Source of the DNA: Burkholderia pseudomultivorans
GTDB lineage: Bacteria > Pseudomonadota > Gammaproteobacteria > Burkholderiales > Burkholderiaceae
Direction of reading: 5' to 3'
Assembly (NCBI RefSeq): GCF_902499075.1
Contig: NZ_CABVPP010000016.1
Coordinates: 49,314 to 113,313 of the forward strand
Length of the DNA stretch: 64,000 bases
Shown: positions 8,031 through 17,860 of the stretch, in pieces
How the letters are laid out: every line of letters starts with the position of its first letter
Position numbering within the stretch: the stretch's first letter is position 1
Made by a program: the position numbers and the translations under genes
The notes under the pieces: model-generated
Told to the model about the DNA's origin: nothing
The model's database searches: none
What the model saw: only the letters and a program-made list of their open reading frames with translations

Positions 8031-9101
8031 TCAGGCGGCACGCGCGGCATGTCCGTCGACCGCGGCCTGCAGCGACCGATCCGCCGCCGGCGTCACCAGC
8101 ACGATCTTGCCGATGTGACGCCCGGAATCCATCAGCTCGTGCGCGGCGCGCGCATCGCGAAGCTCGAACAGCCGGTAGATCTGCGGCTTCACGCTGCCCT
8201 GCCGGATCAGCGGCCACACGGCCGCTTCCAGTTCACCGATGATCTGCGCCTTTTCTGCGTGCGTGCGCGAACGCAGCGTCGAGCCGATATGCGTGAGCCG
8301 CTTGGTCAGCATCGGGAACAGGTCCAGCTCCTTCGCCGGCCCGTTGATCACGCCGATCTGCACGATGCGGCCGTTGATCGCCGCCGCCGCGAAATTGCGC
8401 GCGACGTAGTCGCCGGCGATGATGTCGACGATCACGTCGACGCCCTTGCCGTCCGTGTGGCGCGCGACCGCTTCGACGAAATCCTCGCGGTGGTAGTCGA
8501 TCGCGTGATCGGCGCCGAGGCGCAGGCTCGCGTCGCGCTGCGCGTCCGAGCCGACGGTCGTGATGATCTTCGACGCGCCGAACGCCCTGGCGAGCATCGT
8601 CGCCGTGGTGCCGATGCCGGACGCGCCGCCGTGGATCAGCACGCTTTCGCCGGCCGTGAACCGGCCGCGCTGGAACAGGTTCAGCCAGACCGTCATGAAG
8701 GTTTCCGGCATCGCCGCCGCTTCGGCCATGCCGAGCCCTTCCGGAATCGCGAGCGTGTTGTGCTCGTCGGCCACCGCGTATTGCGCATAGCCGCCGCCGG
8801 GAATCAGCGCACACACGCGATCGCCGATCGCGAAGCGCGTGACGTCGCGCCCGACCGCGACGACCTCGCCCGCAATCTCCAGGCCCGGGATGTCGGACGC
8901 GCCCGGCGGCGGATCGTACAGCCCCTTGCGCTGGAACACGTCGGGGCCGTTCACGCCGGCCGCATGAATGCGGATCAGCACTTCGCCGGGGCCCGGCGAC
9001 GGCACCGTTCGCGTGGTCGGCACCAGCACTTCGGGGCCGCCGGGACGCACGATCTCGATCGCGGTCATGTCGGCGGGCAGGGTTTGCATGTCATCAATCA
9101 C
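8031..9101 (-). CDS. NAD(P)H quinone oxidoreductase, PIG3-like MDR family
   Basis: 356 residues of the zinc-free medium-chain dehydrogenase family. The N-terminal GroES-like domain contains AAGVNGPDVFQRKGLYDPPPG. The Rossmann domain has HGGASGIGTTATMLARAFGA and ends with GKIVLVTP. PIG3/Qor proteins reduce quinones with NADPH. The gene is convergent with the DUF3309 gene and divergent from a LysR gene, its likely regulator. Starts at residues 1, 5 or 12 (MTAIEI) are all possible; no clear ribosome site decides between them, so the longest is listed. Confidence 0.9.
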   Translation of the reverse strand: MIDDMQTLPADMTAIEIVRPGGPEVLVPTTRTVPSPGPGEVLIRIHAAGVNGPDVFQRKGLYDPPPGASDIPGLEIAGEVVAVGRDVTRFAIGDRVCALIPGGGYAQYAVADEHNTLAIPEGLGMAEAAAMPETFMTVWLNLFQRGRFTAGESVLIHGGASGIGTTATMLARAFGASKIITTVGSDAQRDASLRLGADHAIDYHREDFVEAVARHTDGKGVDVIVDIIAGDYVARNFAAAAINGRIVQIGVINGPAKELDLFPMLTKRLTHIGSTLRSRTHAEKAQIIGELEAAVWPLIRQGSVKPQIYRLFELRDARAAHELMDSGRHIGKIVLVTPAADRSLQAAVDGHAARAA

Positions 9102-9261
9102 GATATGATCCTCAACGTCGTCGATGCGCGGCCGATTCGCGGACCCTCCCCGAATCGCGGCATCGCCATGGGTGTGAAGGCAGTCTAGGGGCGATGCTGC
9201 GCGCCGGCACGCAGCGAATTGCCGGTCGGGGAATGCAAAAATGCATCAGTCTGGACCAACG

Positions 9262-10134
9262 ATGAACTGGGACGACGCGCGCGTCTTTCTCGCGATCCAT
9301 CGTGAGCGCACGCTGCGCCGCGCGGCGCAGACGCTCGGCGTCGACCAGGCGACGGTCGGCCGGCGGCTCGCGACGCTCGAACACCAGCTCGGCGCGACGC
9401 TGTTCCTGCGTTCGTCGAAAGGCTATCTGCCGACGCCGGTCGGCGAACTGGCGCTGCGCGCCGCCGAGGCGATGGAGCAGCACGCGCACGAACTGGTCCG
9501 GCTGACGCAGGGGGTCGACCGGCGGCTCGCCGGCGACGTGAAGGTCACGACGACCGATGCGCTCGCAATCGAGTTCGTGATGCCGTCGATCGCGCGGCTG
9601 CATGCGAAGCATCCGGACGTGTGCGTTTCGCTGAATACGTCGACGCAGGTCCTGAACCTCGCGAAGCGCGAGGCCGACATCGCGGTGCGCACCGTGCGGC
9701 CCGCCAATCCCGATCTCGTCGCACGCCGCCTCGCCTGCTGGGACATGGGGCTGTTCGCGTCGCCCGACTATCTGCTGCGGCACGGCGAGCCGACCCGCGG
9801 CACTGCCTTTGCGGGGCACGACCTGGTCGTCTACCAGCCGTATATCGACGCGAGCCGCCAGCCGGCCATCGCCGGCGAGCCGATCGGCAACGCGCGCATC
9901 GCCGCGCGCATCAATTCGAGCCTGATGATGCGCGCCGCGCTGCGCGCGGGCCTCGGCATCGGCGAGATTCCCGTGTACATGGGCGAGCGCGACGGCCTCG
10001 CGCGCGTTTGGCCCGGGCAACTGCGCGAGACGCCGTACGAAGTCTGGCTCGTCACGCATCGCGACCTGCGCCACACCGCACGCATTCGCGCGACCATCGA
10101 CGAGATCGTGTTCGCGTTCGACGCGGCTCGATAA
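9262..10134 (+). CDS. LysR-family transcriptional regulator
   Basis: 290 residues from MNWDDARVFLAIHRERTLRR, the canonical start of this LysR branch; a possible ATG seven codons upstream lacks support. HTH residues TLRRAAQTLGVDQATVGRRL are clear and the rest is a LysR substrate domain. It is divergent from the quinone oxidoreductase gene across about 160 bases, which is the classical arrangement for control of the neighbour. The signal is unknown. Confidence 0.9.
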   Translation: MNWDDARVFLAIHRERTLRRAAQTLGVDQATVGRRLATLEHQLGATLFLRSSKGYLPTPVGELALRAAEAMEQHAHELVRLTQGVDRRLAGDVKVTTTDALAIEFVMPSIARLHAKHPDVCVSLNTSTQVLNLAKREADIAVRTVRPANPDLVARRLACWDMGLFASPDYLLRHGEPTRGTAFAGHDLVVYQPYIDASRQPAIAGEPIGNARIAARINSSLMMRAALRAGLGIGEIPVYMGERDGLARVWPGQLRETPYEVWLVTHRDLRHTARIRATIDEIVFAFDAAR

Positions 10135-10364
10135 GCGGCTTTCGCCGCATCGACGTCGAGCGTACCGTCGGGGTCCGGACACCCGCAGCGACCAGGGCGG
10201 CCGGCAGCGTGCCCGGCACGCCCGTTCTAAAGATCGAGTGGCGATTCCCCCCTTTGCGCAAGCTTTGAAAGAAAGACGTGCCGGACGCCGCGGTGCCGTT
10301 CATGTTTCGCGATGTCGAGCGACGCGCAACGCGTGCCCCGCCGCCGCCATCCGGGCCGCTCTTT

Positions 10365-10394
10365 TATAATGCGAACGATATTCATTTTTCTTTC
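10365..10394 (+). promoter_or_regulatory. Candidate feo promoter with Fur-like box
   Basis: TATAAT at 10365 is a perfect -10 hexamer. It is immediately followed by the A/T-rich ATGCGAACGATATTCATTTT, which matches a Fur box only partly (about 12 of 19 positions against GATAATGATAATCATTATC). Position just upstream of feoA makes iron control likely. Seen: the sequence; inferred: Fur binding. Confidence 0.42.
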
Positions 10395-10411
10395 GCAGCC
10401 GTCATTCCATC

Positions 10412-10663
10412 ATGCGTCTCTCGAATCTGACCAAACACACGCCGGCCCTGGTCGAACGTGTCGACGATGCCCGGCCCGACGACCCGATAGCGCAACGGCT
10501 GCGCGATCTCGGCTTCGTGCGCGGCGAACCGGTGCGCGTCGTCGCGTGCGGGCCGTGGGGCGCCGATCCGCTGCTGATCCAGGTCGGCTCGACGCGCTTC
10601 GCGCTGCGTCGCGCCGAAGCCGAACGCGTGAGCGTCAACGTGCAGGAGGACACCCGGTCATGA
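10412..10663 (+). CDS. feoA: FeoA ferrous iron transport accessory protein
   Basis: 83 residues with an SH3-like FeoA fold: LRDLGFVRGEPVRVVACGPWGADPLLIQVGSTRFALRRAEAERV is the family core. FeoA supports FeoB in ferrous iron uptake at the inner membrane. No good ribosome site precedes the ATG. The gene overlaps feoB by four bases (ATGA), starting a run of three such overlaps. Confidence 0.94.
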   Translation: MRLSNLTKHTPALVERVDDARPDDPIAQRLRDLGFVRGEPVRVVACGPWGADPLLIQVGSTRFALRRAEAERVSVNVQEDTRS

Positions 10664-12510
10664 GCGCCGCTGCATTGCGTGTCGCGCTGGTCGGCAACCC
10701 CAACTGCGGCAAGACCGCGCTGTTCAACCAGTTGACCGGCGGCCGGCAGAAGGTCGCCAACTACGCGGGCGTCACCGTCGAGCGCAAGGTGGGACGTTTT
10801 GTCGCGCCGTCGGGCCGGCAGATCCAGGTGCTCGACCTGCCCGGCGCGTACAGCTTCGATTCGACGAGCCCCGACGAACGCATCACGCGCGACGTGCTGC
10901 TCGGCCGCCATCCGGGCGAGGCGCCGCCCGACCTCGTGGTGTGCGTCGCCGATGCGACCAACCTGCGCCTGCATCTGCGTTTCGTGCTCGAAGTGCAGCG
11001 GCTCGGCCGGCCGGTCGTGCTCGCGCTGAACATGATGGATGCGGCCGAACGCCGCGGCATCCGGATCGACATCGACGTGCTGGCGCGCGAACTCGGCGTG
11101 CAGATCGTGCAGACCGTGGCGGTGCGGCGCGGCGGCGCCAGCCGGCTCGTCGACGTGCTCGACCGCGCCGTCGCGAACGCGCCGGCGGCCGCGCCGCCCG
11201 CTGCTGACGACACCGACGACGACGCGATCCACGCGCGCGTGCGGGCGCTGCTCGCGGCGGCCGTCGTGATGCCGCGCGCGACCGACGTGCGCGACGACCG
11301 GCTCGACCACTGGGCGCTGCACCCCGTGTTCGGGCTCGTGATCCTCGCCGCCGTGATGTTCCTGGTGTTCCAGGCGGTCTATTCGATCGGCAAGCCGATC
11401 ACCGACGCGATCGGCGACGGCTTCACGTGGCTCGGCGCGCTGGCCGGCGCCCATCTCCCCGACGGCCCGCTGCGCGGTCTCGTCACCGACGGCCTGATCG
11501 GCGGCCTCGGCACCGTGCTCGGCTTCCTGCCGGAGATCCTGGTGCTGTTCCTGTTCATCCTGGTCCTGGAGGAATCGGGCTATCTGCCGCGCGCCGCATT
11601 CCTGCTCGACCGGATGATGGTGTCGGTCGGGCTTACCGGCCGCTCGTTCATTCCGCTGCTGTCGAGTTTCGCGTGCGCGATTCCCGGCGTGCTCGGCACG
11701 CGCAGCATCACCGACCCGCGCGACCGGCTCGCGACGATCCTCGTCGCGCCACTGATGACGTGTTCCGCGCGCCTGCCCGTCTATGCGCTGCTGATCGGCG
11801 CGTTCATCCCGTCGCAGCGCGTGCTCGGCATCTTCAACCTGCAGGGCGTCGTGCTGTTCGCGCTGTATGCGGCGGGGATCGGCGGCGCGATGCTCGTCGG
11901 CTGGATCATGAAGAAGCTGCGCGGCCCGCAGGGCGAACACGCGCTGCTGATGGAACTGCCGTCGTATCGCCTGCCGCGCGTGCGCGACGTCGCGATCGGC
12001 CTGTGGGAGCGCGGTTCGATCTTCATGAAACGGCTGACCGGCGTGATTCTCGCGCTCACCGTGCTGATGTGGTTCATCTCGACGTTCCCGTCGCCGCCGG
12101 CCGGCGCGGTCGGCCCCGCGATCGACTACACGTTCGCCGGCTACCTCGGCCGCGCGCTGCAGTACGTGTTCGCGCCGCTCGGCTTCAACTGGCAGATCAG
12201 CCTGTCGCTGATCCCCGCGTTCGCCGCACGCGAAACCGCGGTCGCGGCGCTCGCGACGGTCTATGCGGTGAGCGGTGGCGACGCCGATATCGCGAGCGTC
12301 GGCCACGCGCTCGCCGCCAACTTCTCGCTCGCGAGCGCGCTGTCGCTGCTGGTCTGGTTCGCGTTCGCGCCGCAATGCATGTCGACGCTCGCGGTGATTC
12401 GCCGCGAGACGGGTTCGTGGCGCAACGTCGCGATCTCGTTCGGCTACATGTTCGTGATGGCGTACGCGGCGTCGTTCGTCACCTATCAGGTCGCGAGGGC
12501 GCTGACATGA
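10660..12510 (+). CDS. feoB: FeoB ferrous iron transporter
   Basis: 616 residues, a somewhat short FeoB. The N-terminal GTPase domain shows G1 GNPNCGKT (12-19), G3 DLPGAYS and G4 NMMD. A helical GDI-like region follows, and then the membrane domain with the conserved gate motifs (LEESGYLPRAAFLLDRMM, SFACAIPGVLGTR, CSARLPVYALLIGAF). It imports Fe(II) across the inner membrane. The start was placed at MSAAALRVALVGNPN because it overlaps the feoA stop and is preceded by CAGGAGG. It overlaps the next gene by four bases. Confidence 0.97.
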   Translation: MSAAALRVALVGNPNCGKTALFNQLTGGRQKVANYAGVTVERKVGRFVAPSGRQIQVLDLPGAYSFDSTSPDERITRDVLLGRHPGEAPPDLVVCVADATNLRLHLRFVLEVQRLGRPVVLALNMMDAAERRGIRIDIDVLARELGVQIVQTVAVRRGGASRLVDVLDRAVANAPAAAPPAADDTDDDAIHARVRALLAAAVVMPRATDVRDDRLDHWALHPVFGLVILAAVMFLVFQAVYSIGKPITDAIGDGFTWLGALAGAHLPDGPLRGLVTDGLIGGLGTVLGFLPEILVLFLFILVLEESGYLPRAAFLLDRMMVSVGLTGRSFIPLLSSFACAIPGVLGTRSITDPRDRLATILVAPLMTCSARLPVYALLIGAFIPSQRVLGIFNLQGVVLFALYAAGIGGAMLVGWIMKKLRGPQGEHALLMELPSYRLPRVRDVAIGLWERGSIFMKRLTGVILALTVLMWFISTFPSPPAGAVGPAIDYTFAGYLGRALQYVFAPLGFNWQISLSLIPAFAARETAVAALATVYAVSGGDADIASVGHALAANFSLASALSLLVWFAFAPQCMSTLAVIRRETGSWRNVAISFGYMFVMAYAASFVTYQVARALT

Positions 12511-12812
12511 GCGCCGGCCTCGTCGCGCAATACGCGGTGATCGCCGTGCTGGTCGCGGCCAGCGCACTGTTCATGTTCCGCAAGCTCGCGCCGAAGCCGG
12601 CGGCGCGCTGCCAGCGCGCCGTCGCGCTCGCGCTGGTCCGCACGCGCGCGCTGCGCTGGCTCGGGCATCGGCTGATGCCGGGCGCGGCGGCCGCGGCCGG
12701 TTGCGGCGACGGCTGCAGCACCTGCGGCGCATGCGGCACCGACGGCAACGCGACGCCGTCGTCGAGCGGCGAACAGCCGCTTACGTTTCATTCGCCCGCA
12801 CGGCGGCGATGA
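12507..12812 (+). CDS. Small membrane-anchored Cys-rich protein of the feo operon (DUF6587-like)
   Basis: 101 residues: one N-terminal transmembrane helix (about 6-24), a basic stretch, then a cysteine cluster C66-X3-C70-X2-C73-X2-C76 in a Gly/Ala-rich context. It overlaps both feoB and the next gene by ATGA. Its place after feoB is where FeoC occurs in enterobacteria. A winged-helix FeoC is not seen here, so this protein may take over an Fe-S or iron-sensing role. The DUF name is from memory of Burkholderia annotations and not certain. Confidence 0.8.
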   Translation: MSAGLVAQYAVIAVLVAASALFMFRKLAPKPAARCQRAVALALVRTRALRWLGHRLMPGAAAAAGCGDGCSTCGACGTDGNATPSSSGEQPLTFHSPARRR

Positions 12813-13246
12813 AACCCGCGATCGGTCTGCGTCCGGCCTGCGCGGCCGACCTGCCGTTTCTGCTGACGCTGCGCCGGCTCACGATGACCGCGCATCTGCA
12901 ACGCGTCGGCGCCCCCACCGACGACGACACACACCGGCGCCGCATCTCGGCGCACTTCGACGACGCCGCCATCATCTGCGAAGGCGAGCAGGCAATCGGA
13001 TTGCTGAAGGTCTCGCGGTCCGCCGACGAATGGCACATCCATCAGCTCCAGTTGATGCCTGCGCATCAGGGCCGCGGCATCGGCCGCGCCGTGCTCGGCA
13101 GCGTGCTCGCCGACGCGACGCGCGCGAACGTGCGCGTGTCGCTCAGCGTGCTGCACGGCAATCCCGCGCGACGGCTGTACGAGCGGCTCGGTTTCCGGCT
13201 CGTGTCGGAAACGGCCACCAGCGCCAATCTGATCCGGCACGCGTGA
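12809..13246 (+). CDS. GNAT-family N-acetyltransferase
   Basis: 145 residues with the acetyl-CoA binding motif HQGRGIGRAVLGSVL and a typical C-terminal NPARRLYERLGFRLVSE. The substrate is unknown. The start overlaps the preceding stop (ATGA), making it the fourth gene of the feo operon, so co-transcription and translational coupling are likely. A role in iron uptake is not established. Confidence 0.88.
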   Translation: MKPAIGLRPACAADLPFLLTLRRLTMTAHLQRVGAPTDDDTHRRRISAHFDDAAIICEGEQAIGLLKVSRSADEWHIHQLQLMPAHQGRGIGRAVLGSVLADATRANVRVSLSVLHGNPARRLYERLGFRLVSETATSANLIRHA

Positions 13247-13298
13247 CGGCTCGCGCGCGGCCGACAATCGCCGCGCGCCGGCGCGCCTGCACCGGCAG

Positions 13299-15233
13299 TC
13301 AAGGCGTCCAGCGATAAACGGTGATGCTGCTGCCCTTCACGTTGTTCTTCGTGACCACATACTCGCCGGTCGATCGGCGATAGGCGCGCACGCCGTACAT
13401 CGAATCGAGTGCGCTGCTCGCATCGACGGCGCTGCTGCTGGTGTTGACCAGCGTGGTGTCGAGCTTGCCGGTGGACAGGTTGAACGCGTCGATGTTCGGC
13501 AACGCCGCGCCGCTGCCGCCGAACCAGTAGCCGACGAACAGATGGTTGCCGGCCGCGTCGAGCGACTTCGCGCCGCTGTGCGGCAGCGTGATCACCGGGT
13601 TCGGGCGCGTGGTGTTGCCCGCGCGCCAGCCGTGATACACCTCGATGCGCGTACCGATCGCCGTCCAGTCCGTGCTGCCGGCGACGCCCTGCGCGAGGAT
13701 CATCGTGTCGCTGTCGGCGAGATAGACGATGCGCGTCAGCGGCTGCACGCTCGCGGGAACCGGAATCGCGACGGCCGGCCCCCAAGCCGGCTTGCCGTCC
13801 GCGTCGAAGCCGGTCAGCGGGTAATGGTAGATCGCCCCGGTCTTGTCCAGGCCCGCCCACACGTCGCCCTTGCCGTCGATGCTGAAGCCGCTCGTGACAC
13901 GCCGCGTCGTATTGAACGCGGGCCCCGGAATCGATGCGTCCGGAATGGCGATGTAGCCGTTCGCCTTGTTGAAATGGAAGAAGTAGAAGATCGGCGGATT
14001 CTGGCCGGCCGCGACCAGAATCCGGTTCGCGCCGACCGAAACGACTTGCCCGAAATGCTCGTCGCGCTGCACGTCGTTGACGTTGATGCGCGGATCCGAC
14101 GGATACGTGAACGGGTCGACCGTATTCGCGACGAACACGCCGCCCGCGCCGCCCGAGTAAATGTGCGTGCCGCCGTAGAACAGCGTGCCGTCGGTGGCCG
14201 GATCGGGCGCGGCGATGCCTTCGAAGTTGAGCGCCTGGAGCGTCCAGCGCAGGTTGCCGTTGTGGTCGTAGGCGTGGATGTCGGTCGCGCCGTCGCGGCC
14301 GAGGTCCCAGCTGCCGCCCCACGGGTTGTTCAGCACGTACAGGTTGCCGGCGGCGTCCTTGCCGATCCCGACGACGCGCGTGAAACGCTTCGCACCGACC
14401 TGCCCCTTGATGCCCGTCGTGGTGTCGAGATAGCCGCCCTGCACGCCGAAGGTACCCGCCAGTGTCGGCCTCGACGACACGTCGTAGCGCTTGATGTTCA
14501 TGTCGGGGCCTGCGTCGCCGACCATCAGCTGCTGCGACGACGCATCGAAAAACAGCGACGACGGCCGCGATTCGCCGGCCATCCGGATCGTGTTCAGCAG
14601 CGCACCGTTCGGCGCGAACTCGACGATCGTGCCCGCGCTCTTTTGCGCGACCCAGACGTTGCCTGTGCCGTCGACCGCGAGCGCGCCCGGGCTAGACACG
14701 CCGATGTCGCGCTGCCACACGCCGTCGGTCGTGAAGACGCGGACGCGATTGCCGTAGAAGTCGCTCGCATACAGCAGCGAACCTGCCGTCGCGAGCCCGG
14801 TGACGACGTCGACGCGCGGCTGGTTGGTCGCCGCGCTGACCTGGATCAACCGGTCGCGCACCTTGGTCGCGCGGTTGTAGCGCCCGACCGCGCCGCTTCC
14901 ATACGTCTTGCCCGGCTGCAGCGCCGCGAAGATCGACGTCGCGTTGCCGGTGATCGCGCTGCCCTGGAACTCGCCGTGCGCGCCGATCGAGCCGAGGCTC
15001 CGGTGGTTCTGGTAGATCGCGACGCCGCCTTCGTCCTCGTCCCACATCGACGCCGTATAGATCACGCCTTCCGGCGACACCCACATCGACCGCGCGGTGT
15101 TGCCGACGTGGGCGGCAAGCGTGCCGTAGGTGTTCGCCAGCCAGTCGGTGGTGTTCTGCGCGACACCGGCCGGCGCGAGCGCGGCGAGCGCCGCAGCGAA
15201 GAGGATGACGCGGATGCGTTTTTTATCGACCAT
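13299..15233 (-). CDS. Secreted NHL/SMP-30-like beta-propeller protein
   Basis: 644 residues. A signal peptide (MVDKKRIRVILFAAALAALA, cleavage likely after GVA) is followed by repeated blades of the type SPGALAVDGTGNVWVAQKS, KDAAGNLYVLNNPWGG and SGFSIDGKGDVWAGL, which is the NHL or gluconolactonase-like propeller pattern. It is probably periplasmic or secreted. The start was chosen for its signal peptide and the AGGAGCG upstream; an ATG 21 codons earlier is less likely. No enzymatic motif was recognised and the neighbours give no clear role. Confidence 0.82.
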   Translation of the reverse strand: MVDKKRIRVILFAAALAALAPAGVAQNTTDWLANTYGTLAAHVGNTARSMWVSPEGVIYTASMWDEDEGGVAIYQNHRSLGSIGAHGEFQGSAITGNATSIFAALQPGKTYGSGAVGRYNRATKVRDRLIQVSAATNQPRVDVVTGLATAGSLLYASDFYGNRVRVFTTDGVWQRDIGVSSPGALAVDGTGNVWVAQKSAGTIVEFAPNGALLNTIRMAGESRPSSLFFDASSQQLMVGDAGPDMNIKRYDVSSRPTLAGTFGVQGGYLDTTTGIKGQVGAKRFTRVVGIGKDAAGNLYVLNNPWGGSWDLGRDGATDIHAYDHNGNLRWTLQALNFEGIAAPDPATDGTLFYGGTHIYSGGAGGVFVANTVDPFTYPSDPRINVNDVQRDEHFGQVVSVGANRILVAAGQNPPIFYFFHFNKANGYIAIPDASIPGPAFNTTRRVTSGFSIDGKGDVWAGLDKTGAIYHYPLTGFDADGKPAWGPAVAIPVPASVQPLTRIVYLADSDTMILAQGVAGSTDWTAIGTRIEVYHGWRAGNTTRPNPVITLPHSGAKSLDAAGNHLFVGYWFGGSGAALPNIDAFNLSTGKLDTTLVNTSSSAVDASSALDSMYGVRAYRRSTGEYVVTKNNVKGSSITVYRWTP

Positions 15234-15577
15234 CACGGATGCGCTCCTGAATGTAGCGGTCAATCGTGCGAATGACCGGTCAAGCGGATTTTTCAAATCG
15301 GTGATGCGTAAAACCTTCCTCGCGACCTTTATCTCCGGTCTTTATTACAGGCAGCGTAACGGAGGCAAGTGACAGGACGATAACGAATTATTTAAACGGA
15401 TGCGAATGATGAATAATCGCCGCTTCGCGGATTTTCAGCGGGATTTGCGATTTTCGGTAAATCCGGGAATATCGAATGCCGATGTGCGAGAGGCGGGTAT
15501 ATTTTTCTTGTCGATTCGATGTGCCGGACGGCGCGCGTTGCCGACGTCGCGCCGTCCGGCTCACGCAACCCGAACCG

Positions 15578-16801
15578 TTACCGCGCGCAATCCACCAGCA
15601 GGTTCGCCAGTACCGACGCCCCTTGCGCGAGGTGCACCGGATCGGCGTCTTCCGCCTCGTTGTGGCTCAGTCCGGCCTTGCACGGGACGAACACCATCGC
15701 AGTCGGCGCGACGTAGGACAGATTCACCGCGTCGTGCCCCGCGCCGCTGCACATCTCCAGATACGGATAGCCGGCAGCGGCCGTCGCGCGCCGGACCTGC
15801 TCGACGCACTGCGCGTCGAACACCACCGGCGCATATTCGGCGATGGTCTGCACGTCGACGCGCGTGCCGCGCAGCGCGGTACGCTGCACGCAGATCGCCT
15901 CGATGTCGGCGACGAGCCGTTGCAGCGCCGGCTGCGAAGGATGGCGCACGTCGATGCTGAAGCGGACCATGCCCGGGATCGTGCTCGGCGAATTCGGCTG
16001 GCACGTCAAATGGCCGACGGTCACGCGCGCATCGGCATCGAAGCCGTGGCCATGCTCGACGATCGCGGCGATCATCGCGGCGGCCACGCCCATCGCATCC
16101 TTGCGCACGCTCATCGGCGTCGTGCCGGCATGCGACTCGAAGCCGGTCACCGTGACGTCGAGTTCGTAGATGCCCTGCACGCCGGTCACGACGCCGATCG
16201 GCTTGCCGGCGTTCTCGAGCACCGGGCCCTGCTCGATATGCGCCTCGAAGTACGCCTTCGGCATCTGCCGCTCGCGCTCGCGGCCAGCGAAGCCGGTGCG
16301 CTCGAGTTCGTCGCCGAGCAGCACGCCCGTCTGCATGCACGGCCGCGCGCGCGCATAGTCCAGATCGAGCGCGCCGGCATAGACGGCCGAGCCCATCATG
16401 CCGGGCGTGAAACGCGAGCCCTCTTCGTTGGTCCATGCGACGACGTCGATCGGATGCCGCGTCGCGATGCCGTGCTCGTTCAGCGTGCGAATCACCTCGA
16501 GGCCGGCCAGCACGCCGTAGACACCGTCGAAGCGGCCGCCGAGCGGCTGCGTGTCGAGATGGCTGCCGCACATCACCGCCGGCGCGTCGTGCTGCGTGCC
16601 CGGCCGGCGCGCGAACACGTTGCCGATCGGGTCGATGCGGATGTCGCAACCGGCCTGCTCGCACCAGTCGATGAAGCGGCGGCGGCCCAGCACCTCGTCG
16701 TCGCTGAGCGCGAGCCGGCAGCTGCCGCCATGCGCGGTCGCACCGATTTTCGCCATCTCCATCAGCGAATCCCACAGCCTTTGCTGGTTAACGAGGATCA
16801 T
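15578..16801 (-). CDS. Zn-dependent M20 amidohydrolase (N-carbamoyl-amino acid hydrolase / allantoate amidohydrolase family)
   Basis: 407 residues. Metal-binding residues are visible in CGSHLDTQPLGGRFDGVYG, WTNEEGSRF, EAHIEQGPVLE and the C-terminal LSHNEAED. The dimerisation domain carries VTGFESHAGTTPMSVRKDA. Enzymes of this family hydrolyse N-carbamoyl amino acids, beta-ureidopropionate or allantoate; the substrate cannot be set from sequence alone. The start has AGGAGCG upstream. It is divergent from a LysR gene about 135 bases away, its probable regulator. Confidence 0.92.
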   Translation of the reverse strand: MILVNQQRLWDSLMEMAKIGATAHGGSCRLALSDDEVLGRRRFIDWCEQAGCDIRIDPIGNVFARRPGTQHDAPAVMCGSHLDTQPLGGRFDGVYGVLAGLEVIRTLNEHGIATRHPIDVVAWTNEEGSRFTPGMMGSAVYAGALDLDYARARPCMQTGVLLGDELERTGFAGRERERQMPKAYFEAHIEQGPVLENAGKPIGVVTGVQGIYELDVTVTGFESHAGTTPMSVRKDAMGVAAAMIAAIVEHGHGFDADARVTVGHLTCQPNSPSTIPGMVRFSIDVRHPSQPALQRLVADIEAICVQRTALRGTRVDVQTIAEYAPVVFDAQCVEQVRRATAAAGYPYLEMCSGAGHDAVNLSYVAPTAMVFVPCKAGLSHNEAEDADPVHLAQGASVLANLLVDCAR

Positions 16802-16936
16802 CGCGGTCGCTCCTGAAAAGTACCGAGCATATACACTTGGATCGATCAGAAAAATCCAAGATTTCGTTGCGCCCGATAACCTTTTCTTTTCACCCCGGCC
16901 GCGCCCGGCTTCCGGGCAGCGTTCGCGACAGCGCCC

Positions 16937-17857
16937 ATGAAACTGAAGCAGCTCCACGCCTTTCTCGCGGTTGCCGAGCACCGTACCATTCGCGGCGCCG
17001 CCCGCGCGCTCGGCGTCACGCAGCCGGCAATCAGCGGCACCGTGCGCGAGCTCGAACTCGATCTCGGCGTGCCGCTCGTCACGCGCAGCGTCAAGGGGAT
17101 TGCGCTGACCGGCTACGGCAGCGCGTTCGCGGTTCGTGCGCGGCTGATCGTCGAGGAGATCCAGCGCACGCGCGACGAGATCGAACAGCTGCGGCTCGGC
17201 ACGACCGGCTCCGTGTCGATCGCGGTCAGCCCGACCGTCGCGCTGACCATCCTGCCGCGTGCGTTCGACGCATTCACGCGCGCGCTGCCCGGCGCGACCG
17301 TCAACATCGACGACGCGCTGACATCGACCGATCTCGCGCGGCTGCGCGACGGCACGCTCGATTTCATCGTCACGCATCAGCTGTCGGCGCCGCTGCCGGA
17401 CGCAGACGAATTCGCGAGCATTGCGCTGTTCCGCACCGCGTTCGCGGTCGTGGCCCGACGCCGGCATCGGCTGGCCCGTGCGCGATCGCTGCACGAGCTT
17501 GTCGACGCGCAGTGGTGCACGCCGCGCTACGGGGAAGGCGGCGACGACCTGGTGCGCTCGATTTTCGCGCCGTTCGGCATCGACATGCCGAAGCGCGTGA
17601 TGCATTGCCCGTCGTTTGCCGCGACGCTCGCACTCGTATCGCAGACGGATGCGCTCGGCATCTTCGCGCGGCCGCTCGCCGATGTCGAGAAACGCACGCG
17701 CGGGATCGCGGTGCTGGATCTCGTCGAGCCGATGCCGCAGTTGACGGTCGCGATCGTGATGCGCCGGCACGCGTTGCTGACGCCGGCCGCGCTGCATTTC
17801 ATCGAATGCCTGAAGGCGGCGTCCGCCGAGGTGGCGGACCAGGACGACGGCGCGTGA
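16937..17857 (+). CDS. LysR-family transcriptional regulator
   Basis: 306 residues, with MKLKQLHAFLAVAEHRTIRG as a classic LysR N-terminus, the HTH TQPAISGTVRELELDLG, and a substrate-binding domain of the CysB/TsaR-like class. It is divergent from the amidohydrolase gene, suggesting it controls that enzyme. Its stop lies only three bases from the stop of the convergent threonyl-tRNA synthetase gene. Confidence 0.92.
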   Translation: MKLKQLHAFLAVAEHRTIRGAARALGVTQPAISGTVRELELDLGVPLVTRSVKGIALTGYGSAFAVRARLIVEEIQRTRDEIEQLRLGTTGSVSIAVSPTVALTILPRAFDAFTRALPGATVNIDDALTSTDLARLRDGTLDFIVTHQLSAPLPDADEFASIALFRTAFAVVARRRHRLARARSLHELVDAQWCTPRYGEGGDDLVRSIFAPFGIDMPKRVMHCPSFAATLALVSQTDALGIFARPLADVEKRTRGIAVLDLVEPMPQLTVAIVMRRHALLTPAALHFIECLKAASAEVADQDDGA

Positions 17858-17860
17858 GGG

